DNA of 64,000 bases from Nevskia soli (GTDB taxonomy: Bacteria; Pseudomonadota; Gammaproteobacteria; Nevskiales; Nevskiaceae): the NCBI GenBank assembly GCA_026224805.1, contig JAMFRN010000017.1:1-64000 (forward strand). Direction: 5' to 3'. Each line of letters begins with the position of its first letter. The first letter of the stretch is position 1. This document shows, in pieces, positions 40,020 through 48,443 of the stretch. The notes beneath the pieces were generated by a model. It did not search any database, was not told the DNA's origin, and was given only the letters and a program-made list of their open reading frames with translations. The position numbers and the translations under genes were made by a program.

Positions 40020-41402
40020 TTAACAGGTGACGCCGAAGACGGAGCGCAGATGTCCGTTGAGGAATTTGCCGCCCGGGTCGAGCGCGGCGCGCACGTCGAG
40101 GAAGTCCTGCCAGTGCGGATACAGTTTGGAGAACTGGTTGTGGTTGAGGTTGTGCAGCTTGCCCCAATGCGGACGGCCCTCGTACTTCCAGAAGATCGGC
40201 TCGATCTGCGCGAAGAAGTTGTGATAGTCCAGGCGATAGTCCTGATGCACGGAGATGGCGCAGGTATCGCGGCCATTGAACATGCTCAGCGGAATATCGT
40301 CGCCCTTGACATAGCGGTACTCCAGCGGGAAGAAGCTGTTGAGATTCTGCTCGCGCACCGTCTTGATGATTTCGCGCACACAGGCCGGCCCGGCCTCCGC
40401 CGGCAGCTCGTATTCCATTTCATTGAAGCGCTGGTCGCGCACATGGGCGAAGACGCGGAAGGAATCGTCCACCACGTCCGAGGAAATGATGCGCTTGACG
40501 AAGGTGTCCAGCAGCGCCGCCTGCACTTGGGGATGGTTGCGGGCATAGGTATTGATCGCCATCAGCGCGGAGACGCCGTCGCCGTCGCCGCCGCCCGGGT
40601 TGGGCTTGCTGTGCGGATCGGTGGTCTCGTTGGTGGCGGTGGCCAGCGCCACATCGGAATGCAGGATCGGGTTGATCTCGAAGTGATCGTTCTCCGCGAT
40701 CAGCTTGGGCATGTCCTCCAGCAGTTCCTCGGTGTTCTGCACCCAGATCTTCTCGTGCAGGCGGAACGCCTTGCGGTTCTGCAAGCGCACGCGGGTGATG
40801 ATGCCGAGGGCGCCGAGCGAGGTGCGGGCGACGTGGAAGATTTCCGGGTGATTATTGGCGTCGCAGTCGATGATATCGCCGGCGGCCGTAACCAGGCGCA
40901 AGCCCACCACGGTGCTGGAATAGGAGCCGAACTTGGGCCCGGTACCGTGGGTGGAGGTGCTGATGGCGCCGGCAATGGTCTGGTAGTCGATGTCGGCCAT
41001 GTTGAGCATGGCCAGGCCGGCCTTGAGCAGGGGCTCGCCCATGTCGGCGACGCGAGTGCCGCCCCAGAATTCCGATTGCAGGGTCTGGGCGTCGGAACTG
41101 ATGATGCCGGTCATGTTGCTCAGCGACAGCAGGGTGCCGTCGGTGGGCACCAGGGCGCTGAACGAATGGCCAGAGCCCACGGCGCGGATCGCCCCCTTGG
41201 TGCCGCGCACCACTTCGGCCAGCGCCGCCTCGTCTTCCGGCGCGACGCGCACCGCCGGAATGCACGCCTGGCCGCCGGACCAGTTGTGCCAGGCGATGAT
41301 GCGCTCGGACGCGGCGCGTGCCAGCCCGGCCAGACCGCCGCCGGCGCCGAGCAGGCCCAGGGCGCCGGCGTGTTTCATCACTTCTCTGCGTGTCAGATCC
41401 AT
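40020..41402 (-). CDS. Tat-exported FAD-dependent oxidase, D-arabinono-1,4-lactone oxidase family
   Basis: MDLTRREVMKHAGALGLLGA is a Tat signal. The 460-residue protein has a PCMH/FAD-binding type 4 domain: AIRAVGSGHSFSALVPT (FAD histidine region), WGGTRVADMGEPLLKAGLAM, GAISTSTHGTGPKFGSYSST, and a C-terminal ALO-type domain ending around WPHWQDFLDVRAALDPGG. It oxidises sugar-lactone or polyol-like substrates in the family. A cytochrome c gene 11 bases upstream could take the electrons. It is second in a four-gene TetR unit, with the DSD1-like gene downstream. Confidence 0.85.
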   Translation of the reverse strand: MDLTRREVMKHAGALGLLGAGGGLAGLARAASERIIAWHNWSGGQACIPAVRVAPEDEAALAEVVRGTKGAIRAVGSGHSFSALVPTDGTLLSLSNMTGIISSDAQTLQSEFWGGTRVADMGEPLLKAGLAMLNMADIDYQTIAGAISTSTHGTGPKFGSYSSTVVGLRLVTAAGDIIDCDANNHPEIFHVARTSLGALGIITRVRLQNRKAFRLHEKIWVQNTEELLEDMPKLIAENDHFEINPILHSDVALATATNETTDPHSKPNPGGGDGDGVSALMAINTYARNHPQVQAALLDTFVKRIISSDVVDDSFRVFAHVRDQRFNEMEYELPAEAGPACVREIIKTVREQNLNSFFPLEYRYVKGDDIPLSMFNGRDTCAISVHQDYRLDYHNFFAQIEPIFWKYEGRPHWGKLHNLNHNQFSKLYPHWQDFLDVRAALDPGGKFLNGHLRSVFGVTC

Positions 41403-41413
41403 GTTCTATAGCC

Positions 41414-41788
41414 TTACTGAAGCTTGGCACCGGACATGTACTCGGCGACGGCGACGAAGTCGTCTTCCGAGCACTGCATGCACATGCCCATCGGCGGCAT
41501 GCCCTTGTAGCCATTGATGATGTGGTTGAGCACGATCTCCCTGCCCTGCGCCATCCGCGGCGCCCAGGCCTGGATGTCGCCGGTCTGCGGCGCGCCGGTG
41601 CCCGGCCTGCCGTGGCAGTTGCTGCAGGTGGTGGCGTAGATCTTCTGGATCGCCGGGCTGGCGGCAGGCGGCGGCGCCGCGGAGGCGGTGGCGGCGGCCG
41701 GCTTGCCGTCCTGGCCGCTGCCGCAGGCTGCCAGCAGGAGCAGGGTGCCGCACAGGGCGGCGCGTGAAGCGGAGATGAAACCGGTCAT
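41414..41788 (-). CDS. Cytochrome c5-like lipoprotein
   Basis: A 124-residue single-heme c-type cytochrome. The signal ends in a lipobox (LLLLAACGSGQ), so it is probably anchored to a membrane facing the periplasm. The heme site is IYATTCSNCHGRPGTG (C-x2-C-H). The distal part GMPPMGMCMQCSEDD gives the Met ligand and the extra Cys pair typical of cytochrome c5. It overlaps the tetR gene by ATGA and lies 11 bases before the oxidase gene, so it is likely the electron acceptor of that oxidase. Confidence 0.9.
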   Translation of the reverse strand: MTGFISASRAALCGTLLLLAACGSGQDGKPAAATASAAPPPAASPAIQKIYATTCSNCHGRPGTGAPQTGDIQAWAPRMAQGREIVLNHIINGYKGMPPMGMCMQCSEDDFVAVAEYMSGAKLQ

Positions 41789-42453
41789 GACTTTCCCTTT
41801 TTTGAAGTTGCCTTGCCATGCGGCGCGGGCTTGCCGGCATCGGCCGCGGCCTCAGCCGCCGCGAGCTGACCTGGCTCGGCCATGCGCACCAGCGCGCGCA
41901 CCATTTGCGCGCGCTGCTTTGCGGTGAACGGGGACAGCTGCAACAACTCCTGCATCCACAGACCCTCGGTCGCCAGATAGACCAGGGCGGCCTGCTCGAA
42001 CGGCACGTCCTGCACCAGCTTGGCGAAGCGGCCGTGGAAGTACTCCGCCACCGGGGCCAGCAGGGCGCGATCGCTGTTGAGCGCCGCCAGCAGGGCGCCG
42101 CTGACGCGGTCGTCCACGTCCAGCGCCTGCACCGAATTCATCACATAGGCCTTGAGGCTGCGGCCCGGCCGGTCCGGCAGGCTGGCGGTGACCTGGGCAT
42201 GGGCGTGGCGGTTGTGTTCGACCACGCGCTCCACCATCGCCTTGAGCAGGGCTTCCTTGGTCGGGAAGTTGTACATCACCCCGCCCTTGCTGACTCCGGC
42301 GCGCCGGGCCACCGCGTCCAGCGTCAGCTTGCCGGCGCCGCCTTCCAGCACCACGTCCTGCGCCGCGTCGAGCATCGCCTCGCGCGAATTGGGGCGGCCC
42401 CTGGTCTTCACCGGCGTCTTTACCGGCTTGGGGGCTTTCGGAGTTTTCGGCAT
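41785..42453 (-). CDS. TetR-family regulator
   Basis: The 222-residue protein has a basic N-terminal tail (MPKTPKAPKPVKTPVKTRGR) then a TetR HTH: NSREAMLDAAQDVVLEGGAG, LTLDAVARRAGVSKGGVMYN and FPTKEALLKAMVERV. The C-terminal half is the helical ligand domain, and the last 30 residues are Ala/Lys-rich. It is the first gene of a leftward unit (tetR, cytochrome, oxidase, DSD1-like), with a 4-base overlap to the cytochrome gene, and probably represses it. The ligand is unknown. Confidence 0.9.
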   Translation of the reverse strand: MPKTPKAPKPVKTPVKTRGRPNSREAMLDAAQDVVLEGGAGKLTLDAVARRAGVSKGGVMYNFPTKEALLKAMVERVVEHNRHAHAQVTASLPDRPGRSLKAYVMNSVQALDVDDRVSGALLAALNSDRALLAPVAEYFHGRFAKLVQDVPFEQAALVYLATEGLWMQELLQLSPFTAKQRAQMVRALVRMAEPGQLAAAEAAADAGKPAPHGKATSKKGKS

Positions 42454-42836
42454 CGAGCCACCGCTGATCTTGCTTGAATTATGTACCGGCTGGTCGGCAA
42501 AGGCCGTGCCAGCGCCGACCTCGGCCCGCCTCGCCCGGACGCCGCGCATATCGTCGCTCACGCCACCCTGCCGTTCACGCATTTCATGGCGCCATCTAAC
42601 CATTGTGCAAGTCGCCACGCTTGACAGCTGACGACAGCGACACGCTCCATGCCGGCCGGTTGCGGATGCACCTCCCGATCCGCTCGACCATGGAGGCCAT
42701 TAGGCAGAAATATACCGAATAGTGACAGCCGCAACCGCTTGAATTACTTTACCGTCCAGTCGGCATAGTAAATGCTTAGAGAAATCCCTTTCAAGGGATC
42801 ACGGCCGCGGATGTTTCGCGGTGCGAAGGAGGAGTC
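42454..42836. promoter_or_regulatory. Divergent promoter region between tetR and araC genes
   Basis: This 383-base gap holds no gene. The part nearest the araC gene is AT-rich (GAATTACTTTACCG, CATAGTAAATGC) and has a strong AGGAGG before 42837. No clean dyad for TetR is visible, only short imperfect ones. Confidence 0.4.
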
Positions 42837-43877
42837 ATGCTGCAAGCCACAAACCAGGCCCCGTTGCGCGAGGCCACCATGCGCGGCGCCTCCCTGGTCG
42901 GGCTCGATGCCCTGCTGGCGCGCCGCGGCGCCAGCCTGGGCCAGGTCTGCGCCCGCATCGGCGTGGACATCAGATGGCTGTCCGAGCCCGAAGGCCGTCT
43001 GCCGGTGCGCCATTTCGTGGCGCTACTGGAGGAGGCCGCGCGCGCCTCCGGCGACGACACCATCGGCCTGCGCCTGGGCAACTCCCACGGACCGGACAGC
43101 TTCGGCCCGCTCCGCGACGCCATCGTGCAGGCGCCGGATATCGCCGGCGCCATCGCCAATGTGTCGCGCTATTTCTTTGTGCACCAGGAAGGGGCCAATC
43201 TGGAGTTGCGCGTCGAAGGCCGCAACGTGGTCGTCACTTATTGCATCCGCGATGCCGGGATTCTCGACTACCGGCAGGATGCCGAACTGTCGATCGCAAA
43301 AATGATGAATTTCACCCGCATCGCCACCGGCTGCCGCAACTGGACGCCGTCGGCGGTCTACTTCGAGCATCCGGAACCGCGGGACAGCAGCGAGCATCGC
43401 CGCATCTTCGGTGCGCCCGTGTATTTCTCGCAGCCCTACAACGCCCTGGTGGCGCCGCGCGAACTGCTGGCCATGCGCATCAACGGCACCGACGGCGCCA
43501 ACCTGTTGCAACTGCAAAACCTGGCCGAAGCACAGGCCGCGCAGACCCCGCCCGGCGACGATCTGCTGGCCGGCGTCAGCCAGCACATCCTGCGCGGCCT
43601 GCGCGCCGGCGGCGTCTCCATCCAGAAAGTGGCAGCGGCAATGGACCTGAGCGAGCGCACCCTGCAACGGCGCCTGGGTGAATGCGGCGCCACCTTCAAC
43701 GAGCTGGTGGAGCGCATGCGCTTCCAGCTGTCGCAGCGTTACCTGCGGCAGGATCACCTGTCCCTGACCGAGATCGGCTATCTGCTCGGCTATTCCGAGT
43801 TGAGCGCCTTCAGCCGTGCCTTCCGCCGCTGGGCCGGGGTCAGTCCCATCGAATTCCGCAAAGTGGCCTGCACTTGA
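42837..43877 (+). CDS. AraC-family regulator (OruR/ArgR-like with arabinose_bd-like N-terminus)
   Basis: A 346-residue protein. The N-terminal two-thirds is an Arabinose_bd-type ligand domain (LVGLDALLARRGASLGQVC, and ISRYFFVHQEG-like stretch). The C-terminal 80 residues are an AraC HTH pair: GGVSIQKVAAAMDLSERTLQ and SLTEIGYLLGYSELSAFSRA, ending in GVSPIEFRK. A near-consensus AAGGAGGAG precedes ATG. It is divergent from the tetR unit. The SDR gene follows in the same direction after 125 bases, so that is a possible target. Confidence 0.92.
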   Translation: MLQATNQAPLREATMRGASLVGLDALLARRGASLGQVCARIGVDIRWLSEPEGRLPVRHFVALLEEAARASGDDTIGLRLGNSHGPDSFGPLRDAIVQAPDIAGAIANVSRYFFVHQEGANLELRVEGRNVVVTYCIRDAGILDYRQDAELSIAKMMNFTRIATGCRNWTPSAVYFEHPEPRDSSEHRRIFGAPVYFSQPYNALVAPRELLAMRINGTDGANLLQLQNLAEAQAAQTPPGDDLLAGVSQHILRGLRAGGVSIQKVAAAMDLSERTLQRRLGECGATFNELVERMRFQLSQRYLRQDHLSLTEIGYLLGYSELSAFSRAFRRWAGVSPIEFRKVACT

Positions 43878-44002
43878 ACGGGACACTTGTGAGGACTCGA
43901 GTGCAGGCGCCCGCGCTGGACGAGTCGGCCCGTGCGGGAGGAGCAGCGGAGACTCCGGCGGAATTCGAGCGGAGCCAGGCCGCCACAGCAACGCCGGTGA
44001 AC

Positions 44003-44830
44003 ATGAACACGGCGCCCGTGGTTCTGATCACCGGGGCCTCGTCCGGTATCGGCAAGATCTGCGCCGAGCATCTGCATGCCAGGGGCTACCGCGTTTATGG
44101 CACCAGCCGCCGCGCGGCGCAGACACTCCATTCGTCGTCCGACTCCTTTCATTTGATCGCCATGGACGTCACCTCCGAAGATTCGGTGGCGCACGCCCTG
44201 CAATCGATCCTGGCGCGCGAAGGCCGGCTCGATGTGGTGTTCAACAATGCCGGCGACGGCATCGCCGGCTCGGTGGAGGACACCAGCATCGAGGAGGCGC
44301 GGCAACAGCTCGACACCAATTTCTTCGGCGTGCTGCGCGTCTGCCGCGCCGCGCTGCCGATCCTGCGCCGGCAGGGCGCCGGCCTGATCGTCAACGTCAG
44401 TTCCCTCGGCGGACTGGTCGGCCTGCCGTTCCAGGGGCTGTACAGCGCCAGCAAGTTCGCAGTGGAGGGCATGACCGAAGTCCTGCGCATGGAAGTACGC
44501 CCCTTCGGGGTGCGGGTGGCCCTGATCGAGCCGGGTGACTTTCGCACCGGCTTCACCGCGCAGCGGCGCAAGGTATTGGCGGCGCAACGCGACGGCGCCT
44601 ACTCCGAACGCTTCGGCAAGGCCCTGGCGGTGATGGAGCGCGATGAAACCCATGGCGCCGACCCGCTGGCGGTGGCCCGGCTGCTGGAGCGCATCATCAA
44701 CACCCGCTCGCCGCGGCCGCGCTACAAGGTGGGCGGCTTTTTGCAGACGCTCTCGGTGGGCCTGCTCAGGAAAATCCTGCCGCAGAAAGTGTTCGAGTAC
44801 CTGCTGATGGCGAGCTATGGCATCGCCTGA
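44003..44830 (+). CDS. Short-chain dehydrogenase/reductase
   Basis: The 275-residue SDR has NAD(P)-binding VLITGASSGIGKICAEHLHA, the NNAGDGIAGSVED structural motif, and active-site Ser, Tyr and Lys in NVSSLGGLVGLPFQGLYSAS and SASKFAVEGM. The Rossmann strand and TSRR indicate NADP preference. The C-terminus carries extra helices (RYKVGGFLQTLSVGLLRKIL), which suggests association with membranes or a hydrophobic substrate. ATG 44003 is preferred over GTG 43997. The open frame upstream is a shadow of the araC gene. Confidence 0.9.
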   Translation: MNTAPVVLITGASSGIGKICAEHLHARGYRVYGTSRRAAQTLHSSSDSFHLIAMDVTSEDSVAHALQSILAREGRLDVVFNNAGDGIAGSVEDTSIEEARQQLDTNFFGVLRVCRAALPILRRQGAGLIVNVSSLGGLVGLPFQGLYSASKFAVEGMTEVLRMEVRPFGVRVALIEPGDFRTGFTAQRRKVLAAQRDGAYSERFGKALAVMERDETHGADPLAVARLLERIINTRSPRPRYKVGGFLQTLSVGLLRKILPQKVFEYLLMASYGIA

Positions 44831-44842
44831 ATGCGGGCGCTT

Positions 44843-44867
44843 GCCGCCCGTGCACTGCACGGGCGGC
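44843..44867. terminator. GC hairpin after the SDR gene, no T-run
   Basis: A perfect 11-bp stem GCCGCCCGTGC / GCACGGGCGGC with a 3-nt ACT loop lies just after the SDR stop. It has no T-tract, so it is a weak or factor-dependent terminator or an mRNA 3' end stabiliser. Confidence 0.5.
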
Positions 44868-44976
44868 GCGCATGGCGTCAGATGTCAAGATGGCCGGCAG
44901 GCGATCAGGGATAGTTTGAACCATCCAAGTCGTGCAACAGTGTGCGTGCAGCGCGCATAGCAATATGGAGTTGAAG

Positions 44977-46362
44977 ATGCCCATCACTCGTTACAAGCCC
45001 GGTCAGTTGCTCGCCGCGGCCGCAGCCGCTCTTCTCAGCGGCGCCGCCATGGCGGCGTCGGACGCGCAGATCGCGCGGCTGGGACAGGATCTGACTCCGG
45101 TCGGCGCCGAGAAGGCGGGCAACAAGGACGGCAGCATTCCCGCCTGGACCGGCGGCGACATGAAAGCGCCGGCGGGCTGGAAGATCGGACAGGTGCGGCC
45201 CGACCCCTACGCCGCGGAGAAACCCCTGCTCTCCATCACCGCCGCCAACGCCGACCAGTACAAGAGCAAGCTGACAGCCGGCCAGATGGAGTTGCTCAAG
45301 ACCATCAAGGGCTATCGCATGGACATCTATCCGACGCACCGCTCCTGCGGCTACCCGGATATCGTCTACCAGCGCAGCAAGGAAAACGCCAAGATCGCCG
45401 CCATCGCCGGCGATGGCTTCGGGCTTGCTTCCGCTACCGGCTCCGGCTTCCCCTTCCCGATCCCGGGCAGCGGCGTCGAAGCAATGTGGAACCACAAGCT
45501 GCGCTACGAAGGTCAGGGCCGCATCGAGCCGAACTACACCATGCTGTCGCCTTCCAGGGGCGGCTCTGACTTCACCAAGATCGCTTACATCGCCGACTAT
45601 CTGGTGCCGTTCCAGTCACCGAACACCAAGACCATCGCCGACGCCAACGGTGTGGAGTTCTACTTCTACCAGGAGACCATCACGCCGCCGGCGCTGGCGG
45701 GCACGCTGGATGCGGGCGTCTACTACCTGCAAAAGCTGAACGAGGGCTGGCAATACTTCCCCGGCCAGCGCCGCGTGCGGCGTCTGTCCACCTACGCTTA
45801 CGACGCGCCGCTGATCGGGCTGGAAAACACCTACTACGTCGACCAGGCCTGGATGTACAACGGCATGCTCGATCGCTACACCTACAAACTGGTGGGCAAG
45901 CAGGAGCTATACATCCCCTACAACAGCTATGCGCTGCGCGACGGCACGAAGTTCAGCGACAAGACCGAGTTCCTGCCCGACCACCTCAATCCGGACGCAC
46001 GCCGCTACGAGCTGCATCGCGTGTGGAAGGTGGAAGCCGATGTGCGTCCCGGCCAGCGCCATTCCGCGCCGCACCGCGTGTTCTATCTGGACGAGGATAC
46101 CTGGGGCATCATCGTTGTGGACCTGTACGACGCGCAGGGCAAGATCCAGCGCGTACAGGAAGGCAGCGTCACCCCGATCTGGGAGATCGGCGCCTGCGAC
46201 AGCAGCCAGGACTATGTCAGCTACGACCTGCCTACCGGCCGCTACTGGGGCGACATCTTCACCATCGGCCAGCCGGAAACCGATTGGCTGGCTGGCCAGC
46301 AAGGGCGTTTGAAAACCGACATGTTTACCGAAGACTACCTGCGCAGACAGGGCGCCCGCTAA
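44977..46362 (+). CDS. DUF1329 outer-membrane-associated protein
   Basis: ATG 44977 (MPITRYKPGQLLAAAAAALL) is chosen because GGAG lies 6 bases upstream. An earlier ATG at 44965 is possible. After a signal peptide the 461-residue body starts SDAQIARLGQDLTPVGAEKA, typical of DUF1329, and continues with KAGNKDGSIPAWTGGDMKAP and beta-rich repeats. The fold resembles outer-membrane lipoprotein-carrier (LolB/LolA-like) proteins. Its partners here are DUF1302, an RND protein and a Ycf48-like protein, a set that recurs in hydrocarbon- and steroid-using proteobacteria. The role is inferred as hydrophobic substrate handling at the outer membrane. Confidence 0.9.
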   Translation: MPITRYKPGQLLAAAAAALLSGAAMAASDAQIARLGQDLTPVGAEKAGNKDGSIPAWTGGDMKAPAGWKIGQVRPDPYAAEKPLLSITAANADQYKSKLTAGQMELLKTIKGYRMDIYPTHRSCGYPDIVYQRSKENAKIAAIAGDGFGLASATGSGFPFPIPGSGVEAMWNHKLRYEGQGRIEPNYTMLSPSRGGSDFTKIAYIADYLVPFQSPNTKTIADANGVEFYFYQETITPPALAGTLDAGVYYLQKLNEGWQYFPGQRRVRRLSTYAYDAPLIGLENTYYVDQAWMYNGMLDRYTYKLVGKQELYIPYNSYALRDGTKFSDKTEFLPDHLNPDARRYELHRVWKVEADVRPGQRHSAPHRVFYLDEDTWGIIVVDLYDAQGKIQRVQEGSVTPIWEIGACDSSQDYVSYDLPTGRYWGDIFTIGQPETDWLAGQQGRLKTDMFTEDYLRRQGAR

Positions 46363-46472
46363 GCGGGCGCGGCATCAAGACAGTGTGATCGGCCCAGGGA
46401 CAACAACGAGCCCGCAATGCGGGCGCCGATCCGGAAAACTGGCAGTACATTGGATTGTGACTGGGGGTTGGG

Positions 46473-48431
46473 ATGAAACAGCAGGCTGCAGGTGCACGTA
46501 AGAAACAGGCTCTCCGGCAAGGGCTGGCTGTTTGCGCGGTCGCGGCAACGCTCGCAGGCGCAACGATGCCGGCGTCGGCATTCCAGTTCGATCTTGGCAG
46601 CGGCTTCAAGGGCGCCTTCGACTCCACCGTGTCCTATGGCATGCAGATGCGCATGCAGGGCCAGGCCTGCGGCCTGATCGCTCTGGACAACGGCGGCTGT
46701 GCCAGGCTGACGGCGCAACTGCCGGAAGCGTCCGAAGACGCCTACTTCCTCAACGCCGACAACGGCGACCAGAACTACAACAAGTACGACCTGGTTTCCG
46801 AAGTGGTCAAGGACACCAGCGAACTGCAGCTGAAAATGCCGTACGACTTCAGCTTCTTCGGGCGCATTTCCGGACTGTACGACTGGCGCATCGGCCAGGT
46901 CGAGCGCACGCCGCTGCTGCCCGAGGCGCGGCGCTACTCGGTCTACAACCTGCAGCCGCTGGACGCCTACATCAACAAGAATTTCGAGTGGTTCGACCAT
47001 AGCGCGCGCATCCGCGCCGGCTACCAGGTGATGAGCTGGGGCGAGGACATCTTCGTGCTCGGCGGCATCAACTCGATCAACGCCATCGACGTGCGCCGCG
47101 ATCACGTCGCCGGCGCCCAGGTCAAGGAAATCCTGCGGCCCGCGCCGATGATCTCCTTCAGCAGCGACCTGTTCAAGGATGTCAGCACCGAAGCCTATTA
47201 CCAGTGGCACTGGAACGGCTTCCAGCTCGATCCTTCCGGCACCTATTTCTCCAGCGCCGATCCGGCCGGACGCGGCAATACCCAGGCGATCTTCATTCCC
47301 ACCTCGGTGGTCAACGCCGGCGTGCAGGCGAACCCGGCCGGCGCAGCCCTGCTGGCCGCCGGCCTGATCCGCCTGGCGCCGGCGGGCACCGTCGGCGACA
47401 GCGGCACGACCGGGCTGACCACGGCACAGATGGAAAACCCCAAATTCGTCGGCCCGCGCCTGATCAAGGGCTTCACCATCCCCGGCAATCCACTCTCGGC
47501 CGCGGCCGCCACCTTGCTGGTGGACGCAGCCCTCAACACCGGCACGGCTATTCCGCTGGTGGGCGACAATGGCGGCAGCAATCACGGCCAGTACGGCCTG
47601 TCGTTCCGCTACCGGCCGGAATGGGTCGATGCCTCGTTCGGCTTCTATTACGAGCGCCTGAACTCGAAGATTCCATTCATCACCTATACCGTCAACAGCG
47701 CCTACGCGACCGACAACCCGGTCTCCGCCGGCTACAAGATCGAATATCCCAGCGGCATCAACCTGTACGGCGTGTCGTACAACACCAATGCCGGAGACTG
47801 GGCCCTGGGCGGCGAGCTGTCGTGGCGCCCGAACGACGCCGTGGCCATCGATACCTCGGTGCCCAGCGGCAGCATCGCCAACAGCGCGCCCTACGCCTGC
47901 GTCAACGGCGGCGGCGAAGCGGCGGGCAAGTATTGCCGCGGCTGGGTCGATCGCTCCAAGTTCCAGCTGCAGCAGTCGGCACTGCAGATCTTCTCGCCGA
48001 CCGAGGGCTTCGGCGGCTGGGTGCTGCGTACCCTGGGCGCCAACGAGGGCTACTTCCTCGGCGAACTCGGCGCCACCGACTACCCCGGCCTGGATCGCCT
48101 CGGCGGCGTGCCCTGGTCGCTGCCGGCCTATGCCCTGCCCAACAAGTTCTCCGCCGGCTACTCGCTGGAAAGCCAGGTCACCTACGCCAACGTAATGAAC
48201 CTGGGCTTCGACTGGCTGCCGCAGATCGACTGGTCGCAAGGCGTGATCGGCAACACCCCGAACGCCCTGCCCTGGCAGTCCAACGTCAAGTCGGCCACCT
48301 TCACGCTCAACTTCAACCGGCACAACATCGTCACCGCGGCGCTGGCCTACAGCTGGTTCTTCGGCGGCGGCACGCCCAACCAGACCAGTGACCGCGACTA
48401 TCTCAGCTTCACCGTCGCCTACAATTTCTGA
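46473..48431 (+). CDS. DUF1302 outer-membrane protein
   Basis: A 652-residue beta-rich exported protein. The signal (MKQQAAGARKKQALRQGLAV) leads to MPASAFQFDLGSGFKGAFDS, the usual DUF1302 start with a beta-strand repeat. Later strands (GLSFRYRPEWVDASFGFYYE, INLYGVSYNTNAGDWALGGE) alternate hydrophobic and polar residues, and it ends with an aromatic residue in FTVAYNF, as outer-membrane barrels do. A GGGGGTTGGG site precedes ATG. It lies between the DUF1329 and RND genes. Confidence 0.9.
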   Translation: MKQQAAGARKKQALRQGLAVCAVAATLAGATMPASAFQFDLGSGFKGAFDSTVSYGMQMRMQGQACGLIALDNGGCARLTAQLPEASEDAYFLNADNGDQNYNKYDLVSEVVKDTSELQLKMPYDFSFFGRISGLYDWRIGQVERTPLLPEARRYSVYNLQPLDAYINKNFEWFDHSARIRAGYQVMSWGEDIFVLGGINSINAIDVRRDHVAGAQVKEILRPAPMISFSSDLFKDVSTEAYYQWHWNGFQLDPSGTYFSSADPAGRGNTQAIFIPTSVVNAGVQANPAGAALLAAGLIRLAPAGTVGDSGTTGLTTAQMENPKFVGPRLIKGFTIPGNPLSAAAATLLVDAALNTGTAIPLVGDNGGSNHGQYGLSFRYRPEWVDASFGFYYERLNSKIPFITYTVNSAYATDNPVSAGYKIEYPSGINLYGVSYNTNAGDWALGGELSWRPNDAVAIDTSVPSGSIANSAPYACVNGGGEAAGKYCRGWVDRSKFQLQQSALQIFSPTEGFGGWVLRTLGANEGYFLGELGATDYPGLDRLGGVPWSLPAYALPNKFSAGYSLESQVTYANVMNLGFDWLPQIDWSQGVIGNTPNALPWQSNVKSATFTLNFNRHNIVTAALAYSWFFGGGTPNQTSDRDYLSFTVAYNF

Positions 48432-48443
48432 GGTTTCGGATTC

